Part shown: one piece after another, positions 9,503 through 18,299 of the stretch | How the letters are laid out: each line of letters opens with the position of its first letter | Position numbering within the stretch: the stretch's first letter is position 1 | Assembly (NCBI GenBank): GCA_016712635.1 | Contig: JADJQS010000006.1 | Span: 186,001-250,000 of the forward strand | Length of the DNA: 64,000 nucleotides | Direction: 5' to 3' | Source of the DNA: Gammaproteobacteria bacterium | Lineage (GTDB): Bacteria > Pseudomonadota > Gammaproteobacteria > SZUA-140 | The notes under the pieces: model-generated | The model's database searches: none | Told to the model about the DNA's origin: nothing | Seen by the model: the letters and a program-made list of their open reading frames with translations, nothing else | Translations under genes and position numbers: made by a program

Positions 9503-12091
9503 TCAGTCCCGGTCGGCGAGACGCCTCAGGCGGTAGAGCAGCTCGTGCGCCTCGCGCGGGCTCAGGCCGTCCGGGTCGGCGTCGCGCAGGGCGGCGAGGG
9601 CGGGATGATCCGGCGCGGGAAACAGCGGGAGCTGCGGTCGCGCGTCCATCACGCGTCCGCGCGCGACCGCCCCTTCCTCGAGCTGCTGGAGGCGCCGCCG
9701 GGCCTCCTCGATGACGCGGCGCGGGATGCCGGCCAGCGCGGCCACCTGCAGGCCGTAGCTCTGGTTGGCGGGGCCCTCCATCACGGCGTGCAGGAAGACG
9801 ATCGTGTCGCCATGCTCGGCTGCGTCGAGATGCACATTGACCACCCCGGGCAGGGTCTCGGGCAGCGCGGTCAGCTCGAAGTAGTGGGTCGCGAACAGTG
9901 TGTAGGCCCGCACCTCGCGCGCGAGGTGCGCGGCGCAGGCCCAGGCGAGCGAGAGGCCGTCGAAGGTGCTGGTGCCGCGGCCGATCTCGTCCATCAGCAC
10001 CAGGCTGTGCGCGGTGGCGTTGTGCAGTATGTTCGCCGTCTCGGTCATCTCGACCATGAAGGTCGAGCGCCCGCTCGCGAGCTCGTCCGCTGCGCCGATG
10101 CGGGTGAAGATGCGGTCGATCGGGCCGATCACGGCGCGCGCCGCGGGGACATAGCTGCCGATGGCGGCGAGAATGACGATGAGCGCGGTCTGCCGCATGT
10201 AGGTGGATTTGCCGCCCATGTTCGGACCGGTGATGATGAGCATTTGGCGGTCGTCGGCGAGCCGCGTGTCGTTGGCCACGAAGGGCTGCTCCAGCACGGC
10301 CTCCACCACCGGATGCCGTCCGCCCTCGATCAGCAGGCCGGGCTGATCGGTCAGTTCGGGCGCGTTCAGGTTCAGGCTGTCGGCTCGCTCGGCAAGGTTG
10401 GCGAGCACGTCCAGCTCGGCCATCGCCTCTGCGCTGGTCTGCAGCGCCTTCAGGTGTGGCGCCAGCAGCTCGAACAGCCCGTCGTACAGGTGCTTCTCCC
10501 GCGCCAGCGCGCGTTCGCGCGCCGACAGCACCTTGTCCTCGAACTGCTTCAGTTCGGGCGTGATGAAGCGCTCGGCGCCCTTCAGTGTCTGGCGCCGGAT
10601 GTAGTCCGCGGGCACCGCCTCGGCGCGTGACCGGGTGATCTCGATGTAATAACCGTGCACGCGGTTGTAACTGACCTTGAGGCTTGGGATGCCGCTGCGC
10701 GCGCGTTCGCGCGCCTCCAGGTCGATGAGGTACTGGCCGGCGTTCTCGCTCAGCAGGCGCAGCTCGTCGAGCTCGGCGTCGTAACCCGGTGCAATGACGC
10801 CGCCGTCGCGCACCAGGCCGGGCGGCGTCTCGACCAGGGCGCGGCGCAGCAGCCCGCTCAGCCCGGGATAATCGCCGAGGTCGGTGTCGAGCTGCCGCAG
10901 GCGCGGCGAATCAAAGCCCTGCACGGCGGCGCGCAGGCCGGGCAGATCACACAGCGCGTTGCGCAGCAGGGCGAGGTCGCGCGGACGCGCGGTGCGCAGC
11001 GCGATGCGCGCCAGCGTCCGCTCCACGTCGCCGATGCCGTGCAGCTGTTCGCGCAGGGCCTTGAAGCCCTGCCGCTCGAACAGCGCGCCGACGGCGTGGA
11101 GGCGTTGCCGCAGGATGTCGCGATCGCGCAGCGGGCGGTTGATCCAGCGCCGCAGCAGGCGGCCGCCCATCGGGTTGACGGTGCGGTCCATGACCCATGC
11201 CAGGGTGTGCTCGCTGCCTCCGGCGATGCTGGTCTCGAGCTCGAGGTTGCGCCGGCTGCTGGCGTCGATGATGACGGCCTCGTCGCGACATTCGACCCGC
11301 AGGGAGTGGATGTGCGGCAGCGCGGTGCGCTGGGTCTCGCGCGCGTATTCGAGCAGGCAGCCCGCGGCGGCGACGCCGGCGGATGCCTCGTCCGCGCCGA
11401 ATCCGCGCAGGTCGCGCGTGCCGAACTGTGCGGTGAGCAGGCGCACGGCATGCTCGAAGTCGAAGTGCCAGGGCGGGCGTGTGCGGATCCCGCGGCGCGA
11501 TTTGAACGGTTCTGCCGCGCGCAGCTCCTCGCTGATCAGCAGTTCGGCCGGGCGCAGCCGTTCCAGCTCGTCGCGCAGCGCCCGCGCGTCCTCGACCTGC
11601 TGGATGGCCAGGCGTCCGCTGGCGAGGTCGAGCGTGGCGAGGCCATACATGACGCCATCCGCATGGACGGCTCCGAGCAGGTTGTCGCGCCGTTCGTCGA
11701 GCAGGGTCTCGTCGGTGACCGTGCCGGGAGTGACGATGCGCACCACCTTGCGCTCGACCGGTCCCTTGCTCTGCGCCGGGTCGCCGATCTGCTCGCAGAT
11801 TGCCGCCGACTCGCCCAGCGCGACCAGGCGGGCGAGATAGCTGTCGATCGAATGGTAGGGCACGCCCGCCATCGGGATCGGCGCACCGTCCGACTGGCCG
11901 CGCGCGGTCAGGGTGATGTCGAGCAGGGCGGCGGCGCGGCGCGCGTCGTCGTAGAAGAGTTCGTAGAAGTCCCCCATGCGGTACAGCAGCAGCATGTCCG
12001 GATGCTGCGCCTTGATGCGCAGGTACTGCTGCATCATCGGCGTATGGCGCTGGAGGGCTTCAGTTTCGAGCGCAGTATCCACTTGCATCAA
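9503..12091 (-). CDS. mutS: DNA mismatch repair protein MutS
   Basis: MutS recognises mismatches and small loops and starts methyl-directed repair with MutL. The 862-aa protein has the mismatch-binding motif in LLLYRMGDFYELFYDDA (the Phe-x-Glu wedge), connector and lever domains, the clamp, and an ABC-type ATPase. The ATPase shows Walker A ITGPNMGGKSTYMRQ, Walker B LVLMDEIGRGTSTFDG and the His switch FATHYFEL. The end, LSPREAHELLYRLRRL, matches the C-terminal dimerisation tail. The length equals that of E. coli MutS (853 aa). Two Met codons lie at the start (MMQVDTALE); either may be used. Confidence 0.96.
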   Translation of the reverse strand: MMQVDTALETEALQRHTPMMQQYLRIKAQHPDMLLLYRMGDFYELFYDDARRAAALLDITLTARGQSDGAPIPMAGVPYHSIDSYLARLVALGESAAICEQIGDPAQSKGPVERKVVRIVTPGTVTDETLLDERRDNLLGAVHADGVMYGLATLDLASGRLAIQQVEDARALRDELERLRPAELLISEELRAAEPFKSRRGIRTRPPWHFDFEHAVRLLTAQFGTRDLRGFGADEASAGVAAAGCLLEYARETQRTALPHIHSLRVECRDEAVIIDASSRRNLELETSIAGGSEHTLAWVMDRTVNPMGGRLLRRWINRPLRDRDILRQRLHAVGALFERQGFKALREQLHGIGDVERTLARIALRTARPRDLALLRNALCDLPGLRAAVQGFDSPRLRQLDTDLGDYPGLSGLLRRALVETPPGLVRDGGVIAPGYDAELDELRLLSENAGQYLIDLEARERARSGIPSLKVSYNRVHGYYIEITRSRAEAVPADYIRRQTLKGAERFITPELKQFEDKVLSARERALAREKHLYDGLFELLAPHLKALQTSAEAMAELDVLANLAERADSLNLNAPELTDQPGLLIEGGRHPVVEAVLEQPFVANDTRLADDRQMLIITGPNMGGKSTYMRQTALIVILAAIGSYVPAARAVIGPIDRIFTRIGAADELASGRSTFMVEMTETANILHNATAHSLVLMDEIGRGTSTFDGLSLAWACAAHLAREVRAYTLFATHYFELTALPETLPGVVNVHLDAAEHGDTIVFLHAVMEGPANQSYGLQVAALAGIPRRVIEEARRRLQQLEEGAVARGRVMDARPQLPLFPAPDHPALAALRDADPDGLSPREAHELLYRLRRLADRD

Positions 12092-12158
12092 CCAGGGTGT
12101 CCGGGGCTCCGCCCCGCATTATTGCAGTCCGGGGACGAGGAGTTATTGCCCGGCGCGG

Positions 12159-12971
12159 TTATTCGATCGGCGTGTCGGGGCTATTGCCCCACTCGGACCA
12201 CGATCCGGGGTAGCCCTTGATGCGGGTGTAGCCGAGCGACTTCAGCACGATGTAGCTGTGCGCCGAACGCTGGTGGGTGTGGCAGTGCAGGATGATCTCC
12301 TTGTCCGGCGTGATGCCGGCGGCGGCGTAGAGTGCGCGCAGTTGATCGTCCGCACGCAGACGCATATCGCCGCCGCCGGCCAGCGCCTGCGACCAGTCCA
12401 CGTTGACCGCGCCGGGAATGTGGCCGGCGCGCTGGGCGCGCTTGTCGGTGCCGGCGAACTCGGCCGGGGTGCGTGCGTCGAGGATGGCGACCGCCGGGTC
12501 GCCCAGGTGCATCCGTATGTACTTCATGTCGGTCTGGTGCTCGGGGCGGTAACTGACCGGATACGTGCTCGCCTCCACCTTGGGAGCCGGACCGCTTTCC
12601 ACCGGAAGCTGCGCATTGAGCCAAGCCTGCAGACCGCCGTCCAGCAGCGAGAAGCGCGCGTGGCCGATGACGTCCAGCGTCCACAGGAAGCGGCTGGCCT
12701 TGAGGCCGTTCTCGCTGTCGTAGGCGACGACGTGGGATTGCGGCGAGATGCCGGCATCCGACAGCAGGCGGCCAAAGTTCTCGGCGGGGGGCAGCAGGCC
12801 CATTACCGGCGGGCGGCTGGCGGTGACCTGCGCGGCGTCGATGTTGACCGCGCCCGGGATGTGCTGGCGCAAGAACGATGCGGCGTTCGAGAGGTCGACG
12901 ATCACGATGTCCTCGGCGTCGAGTTGCCGCGCCAGTTCGGCGGGCTGCAGGATCAGCGGGGTAGCAGTCAT
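12159..12971 (-). CDS. Two-domain sulfurtransferase (rhodanese), RhdA type
   Basis: This transfers sulfane sulfur from thiosulfate or another donor to a thiophilic acceptor. The 270-aa protein has two rhodanese domains: an inactive N-terminal one (DIVIVDLSNAASFLRQHIPG) and a C-terminal one (AILDARTPAEFAGT). The active-site loop is CHTHQRSAHSY. The Cys-x-Thr-His-x-Arg loop resembles the CQTHHR loop of Azotobacter RhdA rather than the CGSGVTA loop of SseA. RhdA has been linked to Fe-S and redox balance, so a similar role is plausible here but not shown. The start MTATPLIL fits the family; an upstream in-frame extension looks non-coding. Confidence 0.85.
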   Translation of the reverse strand: MTATPLILQPAELARQLDAEDIVIVDLSNAASFLRQHIPGAVNIDAAQVTASRPPVMGLLPPAENFGRLLSDAGISPQSHVVAYDSENGLKASRFLWTLDVIGHARFSLLDGGLQAWLNAQLPVESGPAPKVEASTYPVSYRPEHQTDMKYIRMHLGDPAVAILDARTPAEFAGTDKRAQRAGHIPGAVNVDWSQALAGGGDMRLRADDQLRALYAAAGITPDKEIILHCHTHQRSAHSYIVLKSLGYTRIKGYPGSWSEWGNSPDTPIE

Positions 12972-13080
12972 AGGGTCTCCGGCCGTGCAAGGGTTAGTCA
13001 GAGGTATCCCGCGCGGGAATGGCAAGACATTACCTGAATGCGTCGAGATTGCAAACAGGCGCGCCCGCTTGCGGAGGTGT

Positions 13081-13326
13081 TCACTCGTCCTTCTTGCGAA
13101 TGGCGGGATGGATGGCGACGGATGCGGGTCGCGGGTGCGGCGCCGCGGGCGTTTCGCGGCCGGGCGGTACGACCTCGAGGATCTCCAGCGACCGGATCGA
13201 CGAGCGGCAGCACATCATGAGGGCGAATTCCTCCAGGTTGACGAGGGTATCGCGCATTCCGCGTTCGGTGCATCGCGCGGACGGTGCCTGTGCCGGATCG
13301 CCCGGTTTGTCGCTGGTATCGGTCAT
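13081..13326 (-). CDS. Hypothetical small protein
   Basis: This 81-residue reading frame fills the gap between the rhodanese gene and suhB and starts at MTDTSDKPGD. The middle contains RDTLVNLEEFALMMCCRSS, and the C-terminal third is rich in Pro, Ala and His. No domain is recognised. Nothing on the opposite strand is convincing except a long frame that is an antisense shadow of suhB and the rhodanese. Evidence for expression is weak: it lies in the right place and strand for a minus-strand transcript, and an extended start 45 bases upstream is possible. If it is not real, 13026-13407 holds nothing I can identify. Confidence 0.4.
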   Translation of the reverse strand: MTDTSDKPGDPAQAPSARCTERGMRDTLVNLEEFALMMCCRSSIRSLEILEVVPPGRETPAAPHPRPASVAIHPAIRKKDE

Positions 13327-13407
13327 GCTCGCTGTGCGCCCGGCCTTTATGTCGGGTGCAGCGGGGGACATCTTGAATCGGGGTGGAGAGTGGCGGGGCG
13401 TCCGGAC

Positions 13408-14199
13408 TTACAGTTCAGGTGTCAGGCAGGGTGCGATCGCCTGCAGCATGGCCTGGAAGACCTTGGGGTTCCCGGCGACGACGTTGCCGCTTTCCTGATA
13501 GGCGTCGCCGCCGCGGAAGTCGCTCACCATGCCGCCGGCCTCCTGGATCAGCAGCGCGCCGGCCGCCATGTCCCAGGGATTGAGTCCGATCTCCCAGAAA
13601 CCGTCGAGCCGGCCGGCGGCGACGTAGGCGAGGTCGAGCGCGGCGGAACCGGCGCGGCGGATGCCGGCGCTTTCCCGGTGCAGCACCTTGAACATCTCGA
13701 GATAGGCGTCGAGATACTGTTGCTGCTTGAACGGGAAACCGGTGCCGAGCAGGGTGCCTTCCAGCGTCTTGGCCGCGCTGACGCGCATGCGGCGGTCGTT
13801 GAGGAAGGCGCCGCTGCCGCGGCTGGCGGTGAACAGCTCCTCCCGCAGCGGATCGTAGACGCAGCCCTGTTCGACCTTGCCGCGGTTGCTGAGCGCGATC
13901 GACACGGCGAACTGCGGGAAACCGTGCAGGTAATTGGTGGTGCCGTCGAGCGGATCGATGATCCACAGGTAGTCATTGCCGCTGCGCTTGCCGCCTTCCT
14001 CGGCCAGGATGCCGTGTTCCGGGTAGGCCTTGCGGATGACGCGGACGATCTCCTCCTCGGCCAGGCGGTCGACCTCGGAAACGTAGTCGTTGCGGCCCTT
14101 GTTCGTGATGGTGAGGGTGTCGATGCGGTCGATATGACGCAGGATGACGCCGCCCGCCTTGCGGGCCGCCATGATCGCGATGTTGAGTGCCGGATTCAT
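13408..14199 (-). CDS. suhB: Inositol-1-monophosphatase SuhB
   Basis: SuhB is a Mg-dependent phosphatase that hydrolyses inositol-1-phosphate. In enterobacteria it also joins the ribosomal-RNA antitermination complex with NusA. The 263-aa protein has the three metal-site motifs of the family: ILAEEGGK, WIIDPLDGTTNYLHGFP near residue 80, and the C-terminal GLNPWDMAAGALL near residue 215. The start MNPALNIAI agrees with the family; the in-frame upstream region lies in the divergent intergenic space. It is divergent from trmJ, as in Pseudomonas, with 118 bases between them. Confidence 0.95.
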   Translation of the reverse strand: MNPALNIAIMAARKAGGVILRHIDRIDTLTITNKGRNDYVSEVDRLAEEEIVRVIRKAYPEHGILAEEGGKRSGNDYLWIIDPLDGTTNYLHGFPQFAVSIALSNRGKVEQGCVYDPLREELFTASRGSGAFLNDRRMRVSAAKTLEGTLLGTGFPFKQQQYLDAYLEMFKVLHRESAGIRRAGSAALDLAYVAAGRLDGFWEIGLNPWDMAAGALLIQEAGGMVSDFRGGDAYQESGNVVAGNPKVFQAMLQAIAPCLTPEL

Positions 14200-14317
14200 G
14201 CTGGAGTCGATGGTTGCTGCCGCGGGGCCTGGGTCGTCAGCGGCACAGCATATCAGATAAGGAGGTGCCGTTGTGACACTTGCGTGTTCCGAGCGACACG
14301 CGTTAACGTTGTCACGC

Positions 14318-15085
14318 ATGTCCGGTCCCTCGCCCAATGTACGCATCGTCCTGGTGAACACCACGCACCCCGGCAACATCGGCGCCGTGGCGCGGGCGAT
14401 GAAGAACATGGGCCTGCGCGAGCTGTACCTGGTCGATCCCAAGGTCTATCCCAGCGCCGAGGCAACGGCGCGCGCCTCGGGCGCGGACGACGTGCTGGCG
14501 GACGCCGTGGTGTGCGCGGACCTCAAGCGGGCGATCGCGGATTGCCCGCTGGTGATCGGCGCCAGCGCGCGCACCCGCGCCATCGATTGCCCGCGCCTCA
14601 CCCCGCGCGAATGCGTCACGCTGATTGCGGCGCGCACGCAGGCGGGACCGGCGGCAGTAGTGTTCGGGCGCGAGCATTCGGGCCTCAGCAACGCCGAGCT
14701 GGACCGCTGCCATTTCCAGCTCTCCATCCCGGTGGACCCCGGTTTTCCCTCGCTGAACATCGCCGCCGCGGTGCAGATATTCGCCTATGAATACTTCACG
14801 GCGCGGGTCGGCATGGAGGCGGGCGCGGCGGCGGGCGACAACGCGCCGGTGCCGGCGGCGGAGATGGAGCGATTCTACCTTCATCTGGAGCAGATCCTGG
14901 TCGAGATCGGTTTTCTCGATCCGGCCCGGCCCCGCCACCTCATGCGCCGCCTGCGCCGCCTGTACAACCGCGCGGAGCCCGATCAGAACGAGATGAACAT
15001 CCTGCGCGGCATCCTGACGGCGGTGCACGCCCGCTGTGGCGGGCAGGCCGCACCGGCGGCCCGGCAGGAGCCGGGCGAGGAGTAA
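14318..15085 (+). CDS. trmJ: tRNA (cytidine/uridine-32-2'-O)-methyltransferase TrmJ
   Basis: TrmJ is a SPOUT-class enzyme that methylates the ribose of nucleotide 32 in the anticodon loop of several tRNAs. The 255-aa protein has the N-terminal RIVLVNTTHPGNIGAVARAM, the AVVFGREHSGLSNAELD loop and the knotted SAM site IPVDPGFPSLNIAAAVQ. The C-terminal dimer extension includes a LMRRLRRLYNRAEPDQNEMN segment typical of TrmJ. The start ATG at 14318 gives MSGPSPNVRIVL; an in-frame start 45 bases upstream is less likely. It precedes cysE on the same strand by 104 bases. Confidence 0.94.
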   Translation: MSGPSPNVRIVLVNTTHPGNIGAVARAMKNMGLRELYLVDPKVYPSAEATARASGADDVLADAVVCADLKRAIADCPLVIGASARTRAIDCPRLTPRECVTLIAARTQAGPAAVVFGREHSGLSNAELDRCHFQLSIPVDPGFPSLNIAAAVQIFAYEYFTARVGMEAGAAAGDNAPVPAAEMERFYLHLEQILVEIGFLDPARPRHLMRRLRRLYNRAEPDQNEMNILRGILTAVHARCGGQAAPAARQEPGEE

Positions 15086-15189
15086 ACCGCGGCGCTTGAT
15101 ATCCGCGCCTTTGCCTTCACGTTACACTAGACGTCGCGGCCCTGGATGCCGTGGTCACCAAAGCACAGAGAGACAGCTCACGAGCATGT

Positions 15190-16017
15190 ATGTTTGACAG
15201 AATCCGGGAAGATATCCGCTGCGTTTTCGATCGCGACCCCGCGGCACGCCACACCTTCGAGGTGTTGACCACCTATCCGGGGGTGCACGCCCTGTTGATA
15301 CACCGTCTGAGTCATGTGCTGTGGTCGGGCGGATTGAAGTGGCTGGCGCGACTGCTGTCGTCGTTGTCGCGCTGGCTGACCGGGGTCGAAATTCACCCGG
15401 CGGCGAAGATCGGCCGGCGTTTCTTCATCGATCACGGGATGGGCGTGGTGATCGGCGAGACGGCGGAGATCGGCGACGATTGCACGCTCTATCACGGCGT
15501 CACCCTGGGCGGCACCTCGTGGGAGAAGGGCAAGCGCCACCCCACGCTGGGTAACAACGTCATCATCGGCGCCGGGGCCAAGGTGCTGGGACCCATCCTG
15601 GTCGGTGACGGCGGCCGCATCGGGTCCAATGCGGTGGTCATGAAGGACGTGCCGGCCGGTGCGACCGCGGTCGGTGTGCCCGCCCACATCGCGAACCATC
15701 TCCGGGATACGGATGACAGGCAGCGGCGTGCGTTCGCGAAAAAGATCGGGTTCGATGCCTACGGCACCGCGCAGGACATGCCTGACCCCGTCGCGCGGGC
15801 GGTAAATTCTCTTCTGGATCATGTGCATAAACTGGATGCCCAGGTGGAGGTCATGACCCGTGAGCTGAACCGGCTGGGTGCCCATGTCGATGTCACCCCG
15901 CTGCCGGACCTGGATGTCTACGGGATAGATTCCGTTGAAAACACTACAAATAAAGAGGAAAATACCCCGGTCCGTTCCTCGGGTAGCGCTGGCCGCGGGG
16001 GCGGGAGTGAAAGTTGA
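15190..16017 (+). CDS. cysE: Serine O-acetyltransferase
   Basis: CysE makes O-acetylserine from serine and acetyl-CoA, the first step of cysteine synthesis. The 275-aa protein is of the short-N-terminus (EpsC/NifP-like) type. A helical region (MFDRIREDIRCVFDRDPAAR ... HRLSHVLW) is followed by a left-handed hexapeptide beta helix with DHGMGVVIGETAEIGDD, the catalytic-region YHGVTLGGTSWEKGKRHP, and GAGAKVLGPILVGDG. A C-terminal tail of about 100 residues is poorly conserved. Lying just upstream of iscR, it likely supplies cysteine for the desulfurase. Its stop codon is inside the IscR-type operator. Confidence 0.93.
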   Translation: MFDRIREDIRCVFDRDPAARHTFEVLTTYPGVHALLIHRLSHVLWSGGLKWLARLLSSLSRWLTGVEIHPAAKIGRRFFIDHGMGVVIGETAEIGDDCTLYHGVTLGGTSWEKGKRHPTLGNNVIIGAGAKVLGPILVGDGGRIGSNAVVMKDVPAGATAVGVPAHIANHLRDTDDRQRRAFAKKIGFDAYGTAQDMPDPVARAVNSLLDHVHKLDAQVEVMTRELNRLGAHVDVTPLPDLDVYGIDSVENTTNKEENTPVRSSGSAGRGGGSES

Positions 16018-16034
16018 TTAAAACAGTCAACTAT
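16010..16034 (+). promoter_or_regulatory. Candidate type 1 IscR operator
   Basis: This is an imperfect 25-bp palindrome, AAAGTTGATT ... AGTCAACTAT. The right half-site matches the type 1 IscR consensus half (AGTC-purine-purine-S-TAT) completely and the left half differs at two bases. It overlaps the cysE stop codon and the iscR -35 element, the position expected for autorepression by [2Fe-2S]-IscR. Confidence 0.7.
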
Positions 16035-16041
16035 GTACAAT
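16014..16041 (+). promoter_or_regulatory. Probable iscR promoter
   Basis: A -35 box TTGATT at 16014-16019, a 16-base spacer and a -10 box TACAAT at 16036-16041 lie 33 bases before the iscR ATG. The operator-like palindrome covers the -35 element and spacer. Confidence 0.6.
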
Positions 16042-16073
16042 GAGATACCCATCCGAATCTTAGGGGCTGTAAC

Positions 16074-16562
16074 ATGAAACTCACGACTAAGGGCCGCTAT
16101 GCGGTGACCGCCATGCTGGATCTCGCCTTGCACGCGCAGGAAAGCCCGGTTCCACTGGCAGACATCTCGCAGCGCCAGGGGATATCGCTCTCGTATCTGG
16201 AACAGCTCTTCTCGAAGTTGCGCAAGAAGGGCCTGGTGGACAGCGCCCGCGGACCCGGGGGCGGGTATCGCCTGAGCCGCGCGGCCAGCAACATTGCCAT
16301 CGCCGAGGTCATCACCGCCATCAATGAAAACGTCGACGCGCGCCGCTGCGGCGGGATGGCGAACTGCCAGAACGACGAAACCTGCCTGACGCACGATCTG
16401 TGGACGGACCTCAGCAACCAGATCTTCGATTTCCTGAGCAACATCAGCCTCGGGGAACTGGTCGAGCGCCGCGGCGTGCAGGAAGTCAGCGCGCGCCAGG
16501 ACAACATGCAGAAGGGCAAGCCATACATCCCCGTGATCGCGGCTGAAAGCCTCAACCAGTAA
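16074..16562 (+). CDS. iscR: Fe-S cluster-sensing transcription factor IscR
   Basis: IscR is an Rrf2-family regulator that represses isc when it carries a [2Fe-2S] cluster. The 162-aa protein has the winged-helix start MKLTTKGRYAVTAMLDLAL, the recognition helix ISLSYLEQLFSKLRK and the wing ARGPGGGYRL. The cluster ligands are all present at the E. coli positions: Cys92, Cys98, Cys104 and His107 in RRCGGMANCQNDETCLTHDL. It is the first gene of a shortened isc block and should regulate itself through the operator at 16010-16034. Confidence 0.97.
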   Translation: MKLTTKGRYAVTAMLDLALHAQESPVPLADISQRQGISLSYLEQLFSKLRKKGLVDSARGPGGGYRLSRAASNIAIAEVITAINENVDARRCGGMANCQNDETCLTHDLWTDLSNQIFDFLSNISLGELVERRGVQEVSARQDNMQKGKPYIPVIAAESLNQ

Positions 16563-16595
16563 GCTGCCGCGGGCGCGCGCCCGCGAGCCCGGTGC

Positions 16596-17741
16596 ATGAG
16601 CGTCTACCTGGACCATAACGCCACCACCCCCGTCGATCCCGCGGTGTGGCAGGCGATGCAGCCGTATCTGCAGGACGCGTTCGGCAACCCGTCGAGTCAG
16701 CATGCCCCCGGCCGCCGCGCGCGCGCGGCGGTGGAGCGGGCCCGTGAGCAGGTCGCCGGCCTGGTCAACGCCCGCGGCGCCCGCGTCGTGTTCACCAGCG
16801 GCGGGACCGAGGCAAACAGTCTGGCCCTGCTCGGTGCGGCCCCGGGCACTGACGGGGCCGTCGTGCTCAGTGCGATAGAACACTCTTCCGTGCTGGGGCC
16901 GGCCCGCGTGCTGGCGGCGCGCGGGTGCAGGGTCGATTTCGTGACACCCGACGCGCAGGGCAGGATCCCCCCGGCGGCGCTGGACGAGGCTATCGCGCCG
17001 GATACGCGCCTGGTGTCGGTCATGGCGGCCAACAACGAGACCGGCGTGATCCAGGACATCGCCGCGCTGGCCGGCCGCGCGCGGGCGCGGGGCGCCCTCA
17101 TGCACACCGATGCGGTCCAGGCGGCGGGGAAGATCGGGCTCGATTTCGCCGCCAGCGGCGTCCACCTGATGAGCCTGTCGGCGCACAAGATCTGCGGGCC
17201 CAAGGGTGTCGGCGCGCTGGTGGTGCACAAGGGTGTGGACCTGGAGCCGCTGATCCAGGGCGGCGGCCAGGAGATGGGCCTGCGCGCCGGGACGGAAAAC
17301 GTGGCCGGCATCGTCGGCTTCGGCGCGGCCGCGGAACTGGCACAGCGGACGCTGGAGGCGCGCGCCGCCCAGGCCGCCGCACTGCAGGAGCGGCTGGAGG
17401 CGCGCCTGCGCGCCATCGCCGGCACCGAGATCTTCGGGGTCGAAGCCGCGCGGCTGGCCAACACGGTGTTCTTCGCCGTGGCGGGCATCGACGGCGCGAC
17501 CCTGCTGCTCAAGCTGGACCAGGCCGGATTCGCCGCGGCTAGCGGATCGGCCTGCGCGAGCGCGCAGCCGGATCCGAGCCACGTGCTGCTGGCGATGGGC
17601 GTCGACCGCGAACGCGCCTACGGGGCGATCCGGATCAGCTTCGGGGCGGGCAATACACCCGGACAGGTTGACGCCTTCGCCGATACCCTGGGCCGCGAGA
17701 TCGAGGTACTGCGGGGCATGGCCCTGCGCGAGACGGCATGA
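16596..17741 (+). CDS. iscS: Cysteine desulfurase (IscS/NifS family)
   Basis: This PLP enzyme removes sulfur from cysteine as a persulfide for Fe-S and other sulfur transfers. The 381-aa protein has the N-terminal YLDHNATTPVDP, the PLP-region EHSSVL and ANNETGVIQD, the Schiff-base Lys in SLSAHKICGPKG, the mobile catalytic Cys in ASGSACASAQPDPSHV, and RISFGAGNT. It is shorter than E. coli IscS (404 aa) and lacks the C-terminal tail that contacts IscU, so it looks more NifS-like. No iscU follows; iscA is next, 62 bases on. The symbol reflects its operon position and is not certain. Confidence 0.88.
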   Translation: MSVYLDHNATTPVDPAVWQAMQPYLQDAFGNPSSQHAPGRRARAAVERAREQVAGLVNARGARVVFTSGGTEANSLALLGAAPGTDGAVVLSAIEHSSVLGPARVLAARGCRVDFVTPDAQGRIPPAALDEAIAPDTRLVSVMAANNETGVIQDIAALAGRARARGALMHTDAVQAAGKIGLDFAASGVHLMSLSAHKICGPKGVGALVVHKGVDLEPLIQGGGQEMGLRAGTENVAGIVGFGAAAELAQRTLEARAAQAAALQERLEARLRAIAGTEIFGVEAARLANTVFFAVAGIDGATLLLKLDQAGFAAASGSACASAQPDPSHVLLAMGVDRERAYGAIRISFGAGNTPGQVDAFADTLGREIEVLRGMALRETA

Positions 17742-17803
17742 AACATGCCTGAACGCCGGGGCAGTTCGATTGTCAAAGATATGTAACCTGACGGAGTTTG
17801 CGC

Positions 17804-18127
17804 ATGAGCATCAGTTTGACCAAGGCGGCAGCGGACCATCTGAAGGATTTCCTGGCCAAGCGCGGGCGCGGCGGTGGGCTACGCCTCGGCGTCAAGACCA
17901 CGGGTTGTTCGGGCTTGTCCTACGTCGTTGAAATCTTCGATGAGGTCGCGCCCGGCGATGTGGTGTTCGAGCATCACGACATAAAGGTCGCCGTCGATGG
18001 CAAGAACCTGGCGTTTCTGGACGGCACCGAGATCGATTACCGGCAGGAAGGACTCAACGAGGGATTCCGCTTCAAGAATCCGAACGAGAAGGCCACCTGC
18101 GGCTGCGGCGAGAGCTTCAGCGTCTGA
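17804..18127 (+). CDS. iscA: A-type Fe-S carrier protein IscA
   Basis: IscA is a small carrier that binds Fe-S clusters and passes them to target enzymes. The 107-aa protein has the three conserved Cys of the HesB/IscA family: Cys in KTTGCSGLSYV and the C-terminal CGCGESF. The ATG at 17804 follows CGGAG at a good distance. It is the last isc gene present: hscB, hscA, fdx and iscU are all missing, and ndk comes next. In Pseudomonas those chaperone genes sit exactly in this gap. Confidence 0.94.
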   Translation: MSISLTKAAADHLKDFLAKRGRGGGLRLGVKTTGCSGLSYVVEIFDEVAPGDVVFEHHDIKVAVDGKNLAFLDGTEIDYRQEGLNEGFRFKNPNEKATCGCGESFSV

Positions 18128-18128
18128 A

Positions 18129-18146
18129 GCGCCGGCGATCCGGCGC
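18129..18146. terminator. Hairpin just after iscA
   Basis: A perfect 7-bp stem (GCGCCGG / CCGGCGC) with a four-base loop begins two bases after the iscA stop codon. It has no U-run, so it may be an mRNA-end stabiliser or a weak terminator rather than an intrinsic terminator. Confidence 0.35.
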
Positions 18147-18183
18147 CGTTCCCCGTCTCGACTCCGCGTTCCCGGCGCGGGAA

Positions 18184-18212
18184 TTGCCTGCGCTCAATCA
18201 AGAGGTTAGAAT
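18184..18212 (+). promoter_or_regulatory. Probable ndk promoter
   Basis: TTGCCT at 18184-18189, a 17-base spacer and TAGAAT at 18207-18212 form a good sigma-70 promoter 88 bases before the ndk ATG. It would separate ndk and downstream genes from the isc transcript. A perfect 8-bp hairpin (GAGCCCGC / GCGGGCTC, 18232-18251) lies in the leader; its role is unknown. Confidence 0.5.
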
Positions 18213-18299
18213 ACACAGGCTTTCCGAAACCGAGCCCGCCCGTGCGGGCTCATTACTATTCACCGCGTGCGGCAGCAGCAGGAATTCCGGAGTCCAGTT

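Noticed and set aside
12748..14790. A 680-codon frame on the plus strand
   Set aside because: It runs antisense to the rhodanese gene, suhB and into trmJ, whose motifs are clear. Its composition is the mirror image of GC-rich codons.
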